Part shown: positions 9,601-18,209 of the stretch, in pieces | Position numbering within the stretch: position 1 is the stretch's first letter | Layout of the letters: every line of letters begins with the position of its first letter | Source: Acidobacteriota bacterium | GTDB lineage: Bacteria; Acidobacteriota; Thermoanaerobaculia; UBA5066; Gp7-AA6 | Direction of reading: 5' to 3' | NCBI GenBank assembly: GCA_027307335.1 | Contig: DAHUXD010000047.1 | Span: 62,001 to 126,000, forward strand | Length of the DNA: 64,000 nucleotides | Translations under genes and position numbers: made by a program | Notes under the pieces: model-generated | Seen by the model: the letters and a program-made list of their open reading frames with translations, nothing else | The model's database searches: none | Told to the model about the DNA's origin: nothing

Positions 9601-11361
9601 CACGAGGACTTCCACGCGATGCTCGAGAACGGCGACGTCGAGCTCATCGGCTCGGACTCGGTCGCGTGGCTCGGCGTGCCGCTGCAGCGCGGCGGCCGCA
9701 CGTACGGCGTGCTCGTCGTGCAGAGCTACGACCCGCGATTCCGCTTCGACGAGGCCGACCGCGACCTGCTCTCCTTCGTCTCCCAGCACATCGCGGTCGC
9801 GCTCGAACGCAAGCGCGCCGAGCAGGCAATCCGCGACTCGGAGGAGCGCTACCGCCTGCTCTTCGAGCGCAACCTCGCCGGCGTGTACCGCATGACGCTC
9901 ATCGGGCGGATCATCGAGTGCAACGACGCCCTCGCCCGCATCTTCGGCTACGCCTCCCAGGACGAGCTCCTCGACCGCGACATGGCGATCCTCTACCCCG
10001 ACGCGCGGCAGCGGCGGGCGTTCTTCGACGCGCTGCTGCGCGAGCGCAGCCTCTCGAACCACGAGATGCGCGGCGAGCGCAAGGACGGCGCGGCGGCGTG
10101 GACGCTCCAGAGCGCGGCGCTGCTCGCGGACGAGGGCGCGGGCGAGGTGCTCGTCGAGGGCACGGTCGTCGACGTCACGGAGCGCCGCCGCCTCGAGGAG
10201 CAGCTGCGGCAGTCCCAGAAGCTCGAGGGCATCGGCCAGCTCGCCGGCGGCATCGCGCACGACTTCAACAACCTCCTGACGACGGTGCTCGGCTACAGCG
10301 ACATGGCGCTGTCGCAGCTCTCGCCCCACGACCCCATCCGCGAGGACATCTCGGAGATCCGCCGCGCCGGCGAGCGCGCGTCGAACCTGACGCGGCAGCT
10401 CCTCGCGTTCTCCCGCAAGCAGGTCTTCGAGCCCCGCGTGGTGGACTTGAACGCGCTGCTCGCGGATTCCATCCGGATGCTCTCGCGCCTGATCGGCGAG
10501 CACATCCGCCTCGACACCGCCCTCGAGCCGGCGCTCGGGAACATCCGAGCCGACCCCGGCCAGGTGGAGCAGGTCGTCGTCAACCTCGTCGTCAACGCCC
10601 GGGATGCGATGCCCGGGGGCGGGACGCTGACGCTGCGCACCGAGAACGCCGACGTCGGCGACGGCAACGAGCGGCGGCACTTCGGCGTGGCGCCCGGGCG
10701 CTACGTGGTGATGTCGGTCTCGGACACGGGCGTCGGCATCGACGCCGAGACGCAGAAACGCATCTTCGAGCCGTTCTTCACCACGAAGGAGACGCCGCGC
10801 GGCACGGGGCTCGGCCTCGCGACGGTGTACGGCATCGTCAACCAGAGCGGCGGCCAGATCTTCGTCGAGAGCGCGCCCGGGCGCGGCTCGAGCTTCGTGA
10901 TCTACCTGCCGCGCGTCGAGGAGGAGGCGGCGGCGGCCTCGTCTTCGGCGGCGGGCCCGCTGCACCGCGGCTCGGAGACGATCCTCCTCGTCGAGGACGA
11001 GGACGCCGTCCGGGGGCTGACGCGGCGCTGCCTGGAGACGAGCGGCTACACCGTGCTCGCCGCCGCGAACGCCGAGGAGGCGCTCGAGGTGGCGGCGCGC
11101 CTCCAGGGCCGCATCGACCTGCTGCTGACCGACGTCGTCATGCCGGGCGCGACCGGCACGGAGCTCTCGCGGCAGCTGCTCGAGCGAAGGCCCGGGACGC
11201 GCGTGCTCTACGTCTCGGGATACACGGACGCCTCGATGGTGTCCCACGTCGCGCTCGACGCGGGCGCGTCGTTCCTGCAGAAGCCGTTTACGCCCGAGAC
11301 GCTCGCGCGGAAGGTCCGCGAGGTCCTCGACGCGCGTCAGCCGGCGGCGATCGGCGGCTGA
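6619..11361 (+). CDS. Multi-PAS/GAF hybrid sensor histidine kinase with two receiver domains
   Basis: This 1580-residue cytoplasmic protein has no membrane segment. Order: receiver 1 (about 24-145, phospho-acceptor D74 in [10 protein letters not shown]), six PAS domains (from about 154, 279, 405, 531, 661, 785), GAF (about 905-1070), a seventh PAS (about 1075-1195), HisKA with H1214 ([11 protein letters not shown]), HATPase ([32 protein letters not shown]) and receiver 2 (about 1454-1575, D1505 in [10 protein letters not shown]). PAS3 and PAS5 are close duplicates ([22 protein letters not shown]). It is an orphan kinase: no response-regulator gene with an output domain adjoins it. Input is probably several cytoplasmic ligands or redox signals relayed through the PAS chain. 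Confidence 0.93.
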   Translation: MPSDYTAPFGPDAGSGARGDALRILVVDENASERERTLAALRAELHAASFEAVGDLEGLTRAVEAGAFDVVVTDHRLGGLDAFILLASVRARRPDVPVLLCTGAGSEELAVAAMKAGFDDYVLREPRHFARLKNAIQSALDEAARRRAAREAESRYRTLFEGVPVGLYRATLAGQILDANPALLRLLGFPSRESLMAVNLRDVYVDAKARRTFLERLEREGEVHDLELAWRRYGGQIIMVRKSARPVRDPHGRLLHYEGVVEDITERRRAREELQESNQFREEIISGAGEGIVVYDRELRRIVWNRYMEELTGIPAEQALNGPAFDTAPEMQSLGMDFLRRALAGETVSTGDLYVAVPQTGRAGWIVGTYGPHRNAAGEIVGVIGIVRSVTERRRNEQALRESEERFRLMADAAPVMIWMDDASGMSTYFNKPWLDFTGRTLEQEFGRGSRDGIHPDDLEPRFVAVYDAAFAARRPFQTEYRLRRHDGAYRWILETATPRFTASGEFAGFIGTAIDLTERRAAEVALQKERSFLRQVIDINPNFIFAKDREGRFTLVNEAVAQAYGTTVEDLIGRRDADFNPNPDEVAAFRAADLEVMDTRREVLIPEEKITDATGAVRWLQTVKRPVVDEEGLAHQVLGVSADLTERLRAEQALKESEARFRLMADAAPVLIWISDATARCTFFNKTWLDFTGRRLEQEIGRGWMAGVHPEDLPLVYTFDELETTREPYQFEYRLRRHDGEYRWILDTGVPRFGTDSVFEGYIGSAIDITDRRMAEEALRESEARYRTQVENAPEAIVVFDVDVGRFVEANDNALNLWAMSREAFFQTDPVALSPAYQPDGRPSAAAIAANVDRTLHGEAPTFEWIHRDASGREFPCEVRLVRLPSVNRRLIRGSVTDITARKRAERVQSALYRIAATTGATEDIDEFYAEIHGIVGELMYAQNFYVAIHDPRSDTISFPYCVDERDPTPAPMRPGKGLTAHVLRTGEPLLCFHEDFHAMLENGDVELIGSDSVAWLGVPLQRGGRTYGVLVVQSYDPRFRFDEADRDLLSFVSQHIAVALERKRAEQAIRDSEERYRLLFERNLAGVYRMTLIGRIIECNDALARIFGYASQDELLDRDMAILYPDARQRRAFFDALLRERSLSNHEMRGERKDGAAAWTLQSAALLADEGAGEVLVEGTVVDVTERRRLEEQLRQSQKLEGIGQLAGGIAHDFNNLLTTVLGYSDMALSQLSPHDPIREDISEIRRAGERASNLTRQLLAFSRKQVFEPRVVDLNALLADSIRMLSRLIGEHIRLDTALEPALGNIRADPGQVEQVVVNLVVNARDAMPGGGTLTLRTENADVGDGNERRHFGVAPGRYVVMSVSDTGVGIDAETQKRIFEPFFTTKETPRGTGLGLATVYGIVNQSGGQIFVESAPGRGSSFVIYLPRVEEEAAAASSSAAGPLHRGSETILLVEDEDAVRGLTRRCLETSGYTVLAAANAEEALEVAARLQGRIDLLLTDVVMPGATGTELSRQLLERRPGTRVLYVSGYTDASMVSHVALDAGASFLQKPFTPETLARKVREVLDARQPAAIGG

Positions 11362-11374
11362 CGCCGCCGCGCTC

Positions 11375-11614
11375 TCAGTAGAAGTCGGAGCAGCTCAGGT
11401 AGAAGCCGCACTCCCGGTTCGGGCAGAGGAGCTTGCATTGGCGCTCCTCGAGCTCGGCGCCGCAGTTCGGGCAGGTGCGGGAGGGCTCACGGTCCCGCGG
11501 CGGGGGGACGCCGCGTCGAAGCTCGGGCCGAGCAGAGCGAGGGCCGGGGTTCGAAGAAGAAATGTCTGTGCGAGACGCCGCGTCCCCCGCCTCGTGCGGC
11601 CGAGACTCTTCCAT
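11375..11614 (-). CDS. Small zinc-ribbon protein with repeat-derived linker
   Basis: The 79-residue product ends in a conserved-looking zinc ribbon, CPNCGAEL....[10 protein letters not shown], followed by [10 protein letters not shown] at the C-terminus. This kind of short protein with a CSDFY-like end is, to my memory, widespread as a hypothetical in Acidobacteriota. Residues about 18-36 are encoded by a copy of repeat family B (11507-11562), so the N-terminal third is probably not functional. No good Shine-Dalgarno precedes the ATG; the true start could be different. Function unknown; zinc binding is inferred from four ribbon cysteines. It is convergent with the hybrid kinase, 13 bp from its stop. 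Confidence 0.6.
   Translation of the reverse strand: MEESRPHEAGDAASRTDISSSNPGPRSARPELRRGVPPPRDREPSRTCPNCGAELEERQCKLLCPNRECGFYLSCSDFY
11507..11562 (+). repeat. Repeat family B, copy inside a coding sequence
   Basis: The element starts GACGCCGCGTCGAAGC and ends GGGTTCGAAGAAGA. It aligns over about 56 bp with 22254-22310 and, inverted, with 37071-37127. Here it lies inside the small zinc-ribbon gene, in frame. Confidence 0.75.
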
Positions 11615-11628
11615 CAATCGATTGTGCG

Positions 11629-11850
11629 CTATTTCGGCGGCGCCGGCGTGGGCGTCGGCGCGTCGAGGCGGATGACCATGCCGGCCGGCGTGCGCAGGGA
11701 CTCGAACGGCGTCGTGTCGGGAGTCGGCGGCGCCGGCGCGGGCGTCGCCTTCTCCGCGACGTGATGCGACTCCGATGCGGGCGAGCCGCAGGACAGCGAC
11801 GCGGCGGCGGCCGCGAGAGTCGCGGCCAGGAATCCGATCGTCTTTCTCAA
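11629..11850 (-). CDS. Small proline/threonine-rich exported protein, possible lipoprotein
   Basis: A TTG start at 11850 is preceded by GGAGGA at good spacing; the longer open frame upstream lacks coding character. The 73-residue product has a signal peptide ([20 protein letters not shown]), with a cysteine that could be lipidated although the lipobox is imperfect. It then has a Pro/Ala/Thr-rich linker and a short conserved-looking core [15 protein letters not shown] before another proline run. No domain is recognised. An operator-like palindrome lies 37 bp upstream. It may be an envelope spacer or anchor protein. Confidence 0.5.
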   Translation of the reverse strand: MRKTIGFLAATLAAAAASLSCGSPASESHHVAEKATPAPAPPTPDTTPFESLRTPAGMVIRLDAPTPTPAPPK

Positions 11851-11887
11851 CGAGTCCTCCGAATGGCGGCGGATTCTAACGGCAAAT

Positions 11888-11902
11888 CGACAAATATTGT
11901 CG
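11888..11902. promoter_or_regulatory. Operator-like palindrome CGACAA-ATA-TTGTCG
   Basis: A perfect 6+3+6 bp palindrome, AT-rich against the local GC-rich background, 37 bp upstream of the TTG start of the small exported protein. Size and position fit a dimeric repressor site. The regulator is unknown. Confidence 0.45.
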
Positions 11903-12069
11903 GTTCGCGTCCGCGGTCGCTGCCGCCCGTTGGCCGCGCGCGAAGAGCGGAATCCGGCAAACCCCTTGGAATCGGGCGTTTCCGAAGAAGGCCGGGGCTG
12001 GTACGGCCTTTGAAGTGTGTCCCTTCCCAAGAGGGTGTCGGCATGGGAGTTCCGGCACTGACGGGAGGA

Positions 12070-12147
12070 GGGGGGAATCGGCCGGTTCCCCCCTTCGTTT
12101 TTGGCGGCTCGCTGCGCGAGCCGGTCGGCCTGCTCCGCAGGCCGACC
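12070..12147 (+). terminator. Hairpin cluster with an intrinsic-terminator-like element
   Basis: Within a gene-free stretch (11851-12202) three hairpins stand in a row. The first is an 8-bp stem GGGGGGAA/TTCCCCCC (12070-12093) followed by TTCGTTTTT, a good plus-strand intrinsic terminator. The second is GGCTCGC-TGC-GCGAGCC (12106-12122). The third is GGTCGGCCTGC-TCC-GCAGGCCGACC (12123-12147, 11 bp perfect). The two latter stems could end hflX transcription on the minus strand. No plus-strand gene immediately precedes the T-tract, so the first may terminate an unannotated transcript starting in 11850-12060. Confidence 0.5.
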
Positions 12148-12202
12148 CGGAGAGAGAGGGAAAGTCGCTCAGGCACCCTCTCCCTGTGAACGACCGTTTT
12201 CC

Positions 12203-13444
12203 CTACGCCTCGACGAACTTTTCGAGCGGACGGAGATTTCGGCGGTCCCCCGCGAGCAGCATCCAGAGGGAGTCGCCGCGGTCCTGCTCGTCGACGACGC
12301 GGAAAGCGGCGCGGGCGGCCGCGATGGCGCGCGCGCTCGCGTAGGGAATGCGGACGCGGAACTGCTCGGGCTCCGGCGCGAGGCGCGCGGCGATCTCCCG
12401 CTCGAGCCGGTCGATTCCCTCGCCGGTCAGCGCGGAGACCGCGAGCGCGGAGCGGTTCAGCCGGGGCACCTGGTCGGCCTTGTTGCGCACCGTCAGGATC
12501 CGCTCCCGCGGGACGCCGAGCTCCTCGAACGTCTCCACGGCGACCTTCTCCTCCTCGTCGACGCGCGGGGAGGCCGCGTCGAGCACGTGGACGACCAGGT
12601 CCGCCTCCCGGATCTCGGAGAGCGTCGAGCGGAAGGACGCGACGAGCGCGGGGGGCAGCTTCCGGACGAAGCCGACGGTATCGACGAAGATGACGTTCGA
12701 GAGCCGGGCGCTGGCCGCGCGGGCCGCGCGCGCGTCGAGCGTCGCGAAGAGCCGGTCGGCGGCGAAGGCGGCGTCGCGCGTCAGGCGATTGAAGAGCGTC
12801 GTCTTGCCGGCGTTCGTGTAGCCCGCGATCGCCACCTGCGCGTGGCGCCGCCGGCCGCGCCTCCGCACGAGCCGCGCAACCTCGATCTTCGCGAGATCGC
12901 GGCGCAGCCGCGCGATCCGGTCGCGGATCTTCCGGCGGTCGAGCTCGAGCTTCTGCTCGCCCGCGCCGCGCCCGCCGATGCCGCCGCCGAGCCGCGACAA
13001 ATGGCCGTACGCCCCGGCGAGCCGCGGCAGCAGGTACTGGAGCTGCGCGAGCTCGACCTGCGTGCGCGCCTCGCGGGTGCGAGCGTGGATCGCGAACACG
13101 TCGAGGATGAGGCCGGGCCGGTCGAGCACGCGGACCGCGTCGCCATTGCCCCACGCCTTCTCGAGGTTGCGGACCTGTCCGGCCGTGAGCTCGTCGTCGA
13201 ACACGACGAGGCGCGCCTTTCCGTCGCGCGCCGACTGGCCGATCTCCGCGACCGCGCCCTTGCCGACGTAGGTCGCGGGATCGGGCGCGACCCGCTCCTT
13301 GAGGAAGCGGCCGACGACCTCGCCGCCCGCGGTGTCCACGAGCCGCTCGAGCTCGTCCAGCTGGTCCTCGGCGACTCCGCGGGGCATGCCCTTCGGAGCG
13401 ACACCGACGATTAGCACCCTCTCGCGCGCGGGGGTCCTCGCCAC
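12203..13444 (-). CDS. hflX: GTPase HflX
   Basis: The 413-residue protein has the HflX N-terminal domain, the glycine-rich linker (LSRLGGGIGGRGAGEQKLELDRR) and a G domain with G1 GYTNAGKTTL, G3 DTVGF and G4 NKAD. HflX is a ribosome-associated GTPase that splits stalled 70S ribosomes, for example under heat stress. GTG start at 13444. The G domain and linker leave little doubt. Thirty-six bases separate it from the divergent DUF2400 gene, so the two share a promoter region. Confidence 0.96.
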   Translation of the reverse strand: MARTPARERVLIVGVAPKGMPRGVAEDQLDELERLVDTAGGEVVGRFLKERVAPDPATYVGKGAVAEIGQSARDGKARLVVFDDELTAGQVRNLEKAWGNGDAVRVLDRPGLILDVFAIHARTREARTQVELAQLQYLLPRLAGAYGHLSRLGGGIGGRGAGEQKLELDRRKIRDRIARLRRDLAKIEVARLVRRRGRRRHAQVAIAGYTNAGKTTLFNRLTRDAAFAADRLFATLDARAARAASARLSNVIFVDTVGFVRKLPPALVASFRSTLSEIREADLVVHVLDAASPRVDEEEKVAVETFEELGVPRERILTVRNKADQVPRLNRSALAVSALTGEGIDRLEREIAARLAPEPEQFRVRIPYASARAIAAARAAFRVVDEQDRGDSLWMLLAGDRRNLRPLEKFVEA

Positions 13445-13480
13445 GGGCCGATTCTACAAAGTTCCATTAAGCTCGGGCCC

Positions 13481-14422
13481 GTGCGCGCCCCCTCGGCATC
13501 CGCGGAGCGTCTCCATGACCGGCTCGACGCCCTCTACCTGCGGTACGGCGCCGAGACGGTGGGGACCGATCCGATCGTCTTCCCGCGGCGCTACGCTTCC
13601 GAGGCCGACCGCGAGGTCGCGGGCTGGGTCGCCGCCGCGTTCGCGTACGGCCAGGTGCCGACGATCCAGTCGAGCGTCGCGAAGATCCTCGCGGCCCTCG
13701 GGCCCTCCCCCGCCGGCGCGCTCGATCGCGTCGGAGACTTCCGCGCGCTCGCCCGGGGACCGCTCGAGGGCTTCCGGCACCGCTTCCACGGCGCGCGCGA
13801 CGCGGCCGCCCTCCTCTACGCGATCGCGCGGGTGCGCGCCGAATCCGGCTCCGTGCGCGCGTTCTTCGAGTCGGAGCTGCGCGAGGAGGAGGCCGACGTC
13901 GCGCCGCTCCTCTCGAGGGCGGTCCAGCGCCTCCTCGCGTTCGACTGGAGGCCGATCCTCGGCTCGCGCCGGATCCCCGAGCGCTCCCCGGTCCGGTTCT
14001 TCTTTCCCGATCCCGCCGACGGGTCCGCCTGCAAGCGCTGGAATCTCTACCTGCGCTGGATGGTGCGGCGCGACGCGGTCGACTTCGGCATCTGGCGCGG
14101 GATTCCGTCGCGGCGGCTCGTCGTCCCGACCGACACGCACGTCCACCGCATCGCGCGCCGGCTCGGCCTGACGCGGCGCCGCACGGCGGACTGGCTCGCG
14201 GCGCGGCAGATCACCGACGCGTTTGCGCGTTTCGATCCGGAGGACCCGGTCCGCTTCGACTACGCGCTCTGCCGCATCGGGATCCTCGACATCTGCCGCC
14301 CGCGGACCGCGCTGTGCCTGTGCGATGATTGCCCCGTGCAATCGGTCTGTTCGATCGGGAGGCGCCGGGCGGCGCGCGCCGAGGCGCCCGTCGTACTGGC
14401 GACGCGGGAGGCCGTCCTGTGA
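13481..14422 (+). CDS. DUF2400/TIGR02757 family protein, HhH endonuclease-like with Fe-S loop
   Basis: The 313-residue product matches the TIGR02757 pattern as I remember it: FPRRY..EADREVAGWVAAAFAYG near the N-terminus, KRWNLYLRWMVR, VVPTDTHVHRIARRLGLT, and a C-terminal cysteine set C..GILDIC......CLCDDCPVQSVC resembling the 4Fe-4S loop of endonuclease III relatives. A DNA-repair-like role is inferred from fold; the family's activity is not established. GTG start at 13481. The last codon overlaps the start of the thioredoxin-like gene (GTGA), indicating translational coupling. Confidence 0.88.
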   Translation: MRAPSASAERLHDRLDALYLRYGAETVGTDPIVFPRRYASEADREVAGWVAAAFAYGQVPTIQSSVAKILAALGPSPAGALDRVGDFRALARGPLEGFRHRFHGARDAAALLYAIARVRAESGSVRAFFESELREEEADVAPLLSRAVQRLLAFDWRPILGSRRIPERSPVRFFFPDPADGSACKRWNLYLRWMVRRDAVDFGIWRGIPSRRLVVPTDTHVHRIARRLGLTRRRTADWLAARQITDAFARFDPEDPVRFDYALCRIGILDICRPRTALCLCDDCPVQSVCSIGRRRAARAEAPVVLATREAVL

Positions 14423-14958
14423 CGACCCGCTCGCTCCTGACCGCGATCTTCGCCGTCGCGCTCGCGGCCGCGGGGGCCGTGTGGATCAAGTCGCTCGTGC
14501 CGCCGGAGTCGCCGTCCGGCTCGCTCCAGTTCCTCTCCGCCGCGCCGGAGCTGCCGATCTTCGACAAGGCGGGCGCGAAGACCGATCTCGCGAAGGAGAA
14601 GGGGAAGATCTTCATCATCCACTTCTGGGCCACCTGGTGCCCGCCCTGCGTCGACGAGATCCCCGCGCTGTCGAAGTTCTGGGAGAAGTACCAGACCCGG
14701 AGCGACCGCCTGGGACTCTTCGCGGTCTCGGTCGACAAGGACTGGAAGACGGTCGACGACTTCATGAAGAAGAACCCGAGCACGATCCCGCTCTACCGCG
14801 ACCCTGACGCGGCGACGTCGAAGCGCTTCGGCACGACGATCTACCCGGAGACGTACGTCGTCAACGAGAAGGGCCGCGTGCTCTTCCGCGTGCAGGGCGC
14901 CGTGAACTGGAACGACCCCGAGTTCCGGAGCCGGATCGACAACCTCCTGGCGTCTTAG
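14419..14958 (+). CDS. TlpA-like membrane-anchored thioredoxin-fold protein
   Basis: Start taken at the GTG overlapping the preceding TGA. The 179-residue protein has an N-terminal signal or anchor (residues 4-22) and a TlpA/ResA-like thioredoxin fold with active site FWATWCPPC, then the usual GLFAVSVDKDW and YPETYVVNEKGRV segments. It probably acts in the periplasm as a disulfide reductase, for example in cytochrome c maturation, which suits the haem proteins encoded nearby. Coupling to the DUF2400 protein is unexplained. A family C repeat starts right at its stop codon. Confidence 0.9.
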   Translation: MTTRSLLTAIFAVALAAAGAVWIKSLVPPESPSGSLQFLSAAPELPIFDKAGAKTDLAKEKGKIFIIHFWATWCPPCVDEIPALSKFWEKYQTRSDRLGLFAVSVDKDWKTVDDFMKKNPSTIPLYRDPDAATSKRFGTTIYPETYVVNEKGRVLFRVQGAVNWNDPEFRSRIDNLLAS

Positions 14959-15015
14959 CGGGCGGGGACGAGCCCCGCCCCTACCCTCGTAGGGGCGGCC
15001 CTTGCGGCCGCCCGC
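14958..15015 (+). repeat. Repeat family C, copy 1
   Basis: Two adjacent GC-rich hairpins, GGGCGGGGAC/AGCCCCGCCC and GGGGCGGCC/GGCCGCCC, form a 57-bp unit that starts at the last base of the upstream gene's stop codon. A near-identical unit in the same orientation lies at 22960-23015. Similar elements (GTAGGGGCGGCC..GGCCGCCC) are frequent intergenic repeats in GC-rich genomes. Confidence 0.75.
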
Positions 15016-15018
15016 AGT

Positions 15019-15129
15019 CTAGCGACTGCGTTTCTCCCGCATCAGCCAAAGGAACAGGACCACCGCCGCCGCCGCGATTCCCAGGCTTCCCCAGAAAAGC
15101 GCGACGTCGAGGCTCGCGGGCGTGGGGAC
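15019..15129 (-). CDS. Possible single-span small membrane protein after the octahaem cytochrome
   Basis: Directly after the cytochrome stop another minus frame reads about 36 codons: VPTPASLDVALFWGSLG, then the hydrophobic stretch IAAAAVVLFLWLM, then a basic tail REKRSR and TAG. The topology matches small accessory subunits of respiratory complexes. No ATG, GTG or TTG start is visible in frame, which is the main objection; translation would need a rare start. The frame ends against the family C repeat. Confidence 0.25.
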   Translation of the reverse strand, partial: VPTPASLDVALFWGSLGIAAAAVVLFLWLMREKRSR

Positions 15130-15130
15130 C

Positions 15131-18100
15131 TCAGTGCGTGCCGGCCGGGCCGGCCGCCGCCGGGGGCGCGCCGAAGCCGCTCGCGGTCTGGGTCGCGGCG
15201 GGGGCCTTCAGCGGGACGGGGGCCGTGCCGCCGTTGATGCCGATCGTCCAGACGTAGTCGCGGAGGGCGCGCGTCACCGCGTCGGGGCTCGACAGGAACT
15301 GCTTCGCGGCCTCGTCGCTGCCGAAGAGCTTTGCGAACTCTTCGCGGTCCTTCGCGAACTGGGGCGAGTCGATCAGCCCCCCGAGCGGCGAGACGCGGTG
15401 GCCGTCGTCGTTCTTCGGGAAGTTGGTCGGCATCCGCGTGCCCGGCATCCACTCGTCCGGCCGCAGGATCCAGCTGTTGATCCAGTCGTGCCGCAGCCGG
15501 GTCTCGGCCATCTGGAGGTTGGGCGCGAGGCTCGCGCGGTCGACGCCGGGCCGGTTCATGTCCTCGATCGAGCGCGGGTGACACTGCGCGCACTTGAGCA
15601 GCTCGAAGACCTTTTTCCCGGCCGCCCACGTGCCCGGCGTCGTCACGTAGTCGGCGATCAGGAACGGGTACTCGGCGCGGTCGAGCGCCGCGAAGTAGCG
15701 CGTCAGCTCGTTCAACTCCTGGTCGGTGAATCCGAACGTCGGCATGTGGACCTCGAGCCACGGCCGGATCTGCCCCGTCTTCGGCGCCTGCAGGAACCCG
15801 AACAGCCAGTCCGGCTGGACCTTGGCGCCTTCGCCCTGGATGATCGGCGGAGCGAGCGACGGATCCGCGACGAGCGAGCGGTACGAGCCGCCGACGCCCT
15901 CGAAGACGTGGCAGCCCTGACAGTTGTGGTTCTTGACGATCCGGCGGCCCTTCTCGATCGCCTCCTCGCGCGGCGACAGCTCCTTGACGACGCTGGAGGC
16001 GGCGTTCAACTGCTGGAAGCCGAGCACCGCGGTCACGACCTGGTCGAGCTCGCGGTCGGAGAACCGGAAGTTCGGCATGCGGAGCTTCTCTTCCCATCCT
16101 CGCGCGCGGTTGCGGTCGAAGACGCGCGGCGTGTGGAGCTTCGTCCAGAACCAGTCCTGGCGCGTGTGCGGGATGTGGATGAAGCCGAAGTCGAGGCGGT
16201 GGACGGCCTTGGAGCCCTCCTCCGTCAGCTCGGTGCCGATCGGCTTCGCGTCCTCGAATCCCGGGATCGCGTGGCACGCGTAGCAGCCGTAGTGCGCGAT
16301 CAGGTTCTTGCCCGTGTAGACCTCCTTGCCGTGGAGGTCCATCTTCGCGAGGTCCGCCTTCGCGTCGAAGAGGGTCTTGGTGGACATCTCGAAGTACAGC
16401 GCGATCTGCTCGAGCGTCTTCTCGTCGGTCTTCGGGAGCCCCGCCTGGTCGAAGGCCGGCGGCGCCTTGAGCGTCGAGAGGTACTCCGCGATGTCGAGCG
16501 CGTCCTCGGGCGAGAGGCGCAGGTTCGGCATCTTGGTGTCCGGGTTCCACTGCTTGGGGTTCGAGATCCAGTGATAGATCCAGTCGCGCGACGCCTTCGA
16601 CCCGATCCCGGCGAGGTTCGGCCCGAACTGGCGGTACGTGCCCGTCAGGTCGCGCTGCGCGTTGGGGTCGGCGAGGTGGCAGCCGAAGCAGCCGCGCTCG
16701 GCGAGGAGCTTCTGCCCGCGCGCGACGTCGCCCCGGCCGGGAACCGGCGGGACCTCGGCCGGCTTCGAGCGGTCGTAGAGATACGACACGATCGCGTTGA
16801 CCATCGTGTCGTTCTCGACCCGGCCGTCTTCGTTCATCTTCTTCTGAGCGGCCGTGGGCGGGGTCGGGCCGGAGACGTCGACGAAGTTCTCGAGGTAGAA
16901 GAAGTTGGGCATCCGGGTGTTGGCCCGGAAGGAAGGCGGGTTCATCACCCAGCGCGTCGTCCAGTCCTTCGAGAGCTTCGACCCGATCTTCTCGAGCGAC
17001 GGGCCCACCTTCGGGATACCCTGCTTCTCGAGGCCCTCGATGCGATGACAGCCCCAGCAGCCGAGGGTCTCGACGACGCGCATGCCGGAGTCGAGCGTCG
17101 GCGCGTCGCCGAAGTTGGTCTCGGACGAGTGGCAGCGGTAGCAGCCCGCCTCGGCGTACTTCAGCGGCAGCACCGGGTTCTCGTTGAACTTGTCGAACTC
17201 CCAGTCGTACTTCTTCGTCCACGCGCGCTCCTGGGCCTCGGTCTCCGGCGAGTGGCCGGCGGACCAGAACGACGTCGCGCGGTCGCGGCCGCCGTGGCAG
17301 GGCGTGCAGCCGAAGGTCGTCGCGGGGTGCATCGACTCGCTGCCGACCATCCTGTGGAGGGCCGGGTGCGTCCGGAAGACCTCCTTGATCTTCGGGTCCT
17401 CGAAGCCCTTCCGATCCGCGCCGACGTGGCAGGTCGTGCAGCGGTCGACCTTCGGGATCTTCATGAAGTTGACGTTGATGAACTGGTCGGGCAGCTGAAC
17501 CTGCTGCACCCGCAGCGTCGGGTTGATCATGTCGAGGATCGCCGCGTTGCGGAGCTGGAACAGCGTGTCCTGCTTCAGGCTGACGTACTTGTCGCGCGAC
17601 AGGCGGAAGGCGGCGGTCCGCTTCTCGATCGTCGACTCGAGCTCCTTCTTCTTCGCGTTGATCGCGTCCACCCGCGCCCGGATCTCCGCGTCCTGCTTCT
17701 TCAGCGTCGCGAGGGCGACGGTGCGCTGGTCGAGCTCCTGCGAGATCCGGTCGAAGTCGCGCTTCGCGCTCGGGGCCGCGCGGCGGTCGTTCGCGAGGCG
17801 ATCCTCGTACTTGTAGCGCTCGGCGTCGAAGGACGCCTTCGTGAACTTGTACTGCTGGTCGGCGAGGTAGATCTTCGGATCGAGAGCCTTCAGCTGCGCG
17901 TCGAGCTGGTGCAGGGTCGTCTGATGGGTCGCGATCTCCGCGCGGGCCTGGCGGAGCTCGCCGACCAGCTTCGTGTGCTCGTCGTCGAGGGCCTTCTGCC
18001 GCGCGGCGAGCGCGGCATCGCGGGTCTGCTTCGCGTCGAGGCGGAGGAACACGCGCTGGAACGTCTTCCAGTCGCGGTTGTAGTCGGCCACGATCATCAC

Positions 18101-18205
18101 GATGAACGCCAGCGTCAGCGCCGCCGCGGACCACCAGAAGGCGCGGTTCAAGCGCGGGATGTCGTAGTGATGATCGATCGGCTCGGCGGGCGGCTTTCTC
18201 GGCAT
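15131..18205 (-). CDS. Octahaem c-type cytochrome with membrane anchor and long coiled coil
   Basis: The 1024-residue protein has one N-terminal membrane span (about 24-42), a charged coiled coil (about 55-220, heptad-like KALDDEHTKLVGELRQARAE) and then eight CXXCH motifs between residues 256 and about 876: CTTCH, CTPCH, CYRCH, CWGCH, CFGCH, CYACH, CQGCH, CAQCH. Several haem modules repeat a cytochrome c pattern (GCFGCH...GPNLAGIGSK; W......P.TKMPN), suggesting internal duplication. It is the last large gene of the Rieske/cytochrome b operon, 4 bp after cytochrome b part 2, and presumably takes electrons from the Rieske protein. A coiled coil inside a bc-complex cytochrome is unusual. Confidence 0.92.
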   Translation of the reverse strand: MPRKPPAEPIDHHYDIPRLNRAFWWSAAALTLAFIVMIVADYNRDWKTFQRVFLRLDAKQTRDAALAARQKALDDEHTKLVGELRQARAEIATHQTTLHQLDAQLKALDPKIYLADQQYKFTKASFDAERYKYEDRLANDRRAAPSAKRDFDRISQELDQRTVALATLKKQDAEIRARVDAINAKKKELESTIEKRTAAFRLSRDKYVSLKQDTLFQLRNAAILDMINPTLRVQQVQLPDQFINVNFMKIPKVDRCTTCHVGADRKGFEDPKIKEVFRTHPALHRMVGSESMHPATTFGCTPCHGGRDRATSFWSAGHSPETEAQERAWTKKYDWEFDKFNENPVLPLKYAEAGCYRCHSSETNFGDAPTLDSGMRVVETLGCWGCHRIEGLEKQGIPKVGPSLEKIGSKLSKDWTTRWVMNPPSFRANTRMPNFFYLENFVDVSGPTPPTAAQKKMNEDGRVENDTMVNAIVSYLYDRSKPAEVPPVPGRGDVARGQKLLAERGCFGCHLADPNAQRDLTGTYRQFGPNLAGIGSKASRDWIYHWISNPKQWNPDTKMPNLRLSPEDALDIAEYLSTLKAPPAFDQAGLPKTDEKTLEQIALYFEMSTKTLFDAKADLAKMDLHGKEVYTGKNLIAHYGCYACHAIPGFEDAKPIGTELTEEGSKAVHRLDFGFIHIPHTRQDWFWTKLHTPRVFDRNRARGWEEKLRMPNFRFSDRELDQVVTAVLGFQQLNAASSVVKELSPREEAIEKGRRIVKNHNCQGCHVFEGVGGSYRSLVADPSLAPPIIQGEGAKVQPDWLFGFLQAPKTGQIRPWLEVHMPTFGFTDQELNELTRYFAALDRAEYPFLIADYVTTPGTWAAGKKVFELLKCAQCHPRSIEDMNRPGVDRASLAPNLQMAETRLRHDWINSWILRPDEWMPGTRMPTNFPKNDDGHRVSPLGGLIDSPQFAKDREEFAKLFGSDEAAKQFLSSPDAVTRALRDYVWTIGINGGTAPVPLKAPAATQTASGFGAPPAAAGPAGTH

Positions 18206-18209
18206 GGGG

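Noticed and set aside
8167-11247. Minus-strand open frame of 1026 codons opposite the hybrid kinase.
   Set aside because: Antisense shadow: repetitive Arg/Val/His composition, no motifs, while the plus strand has clear kinase domains.
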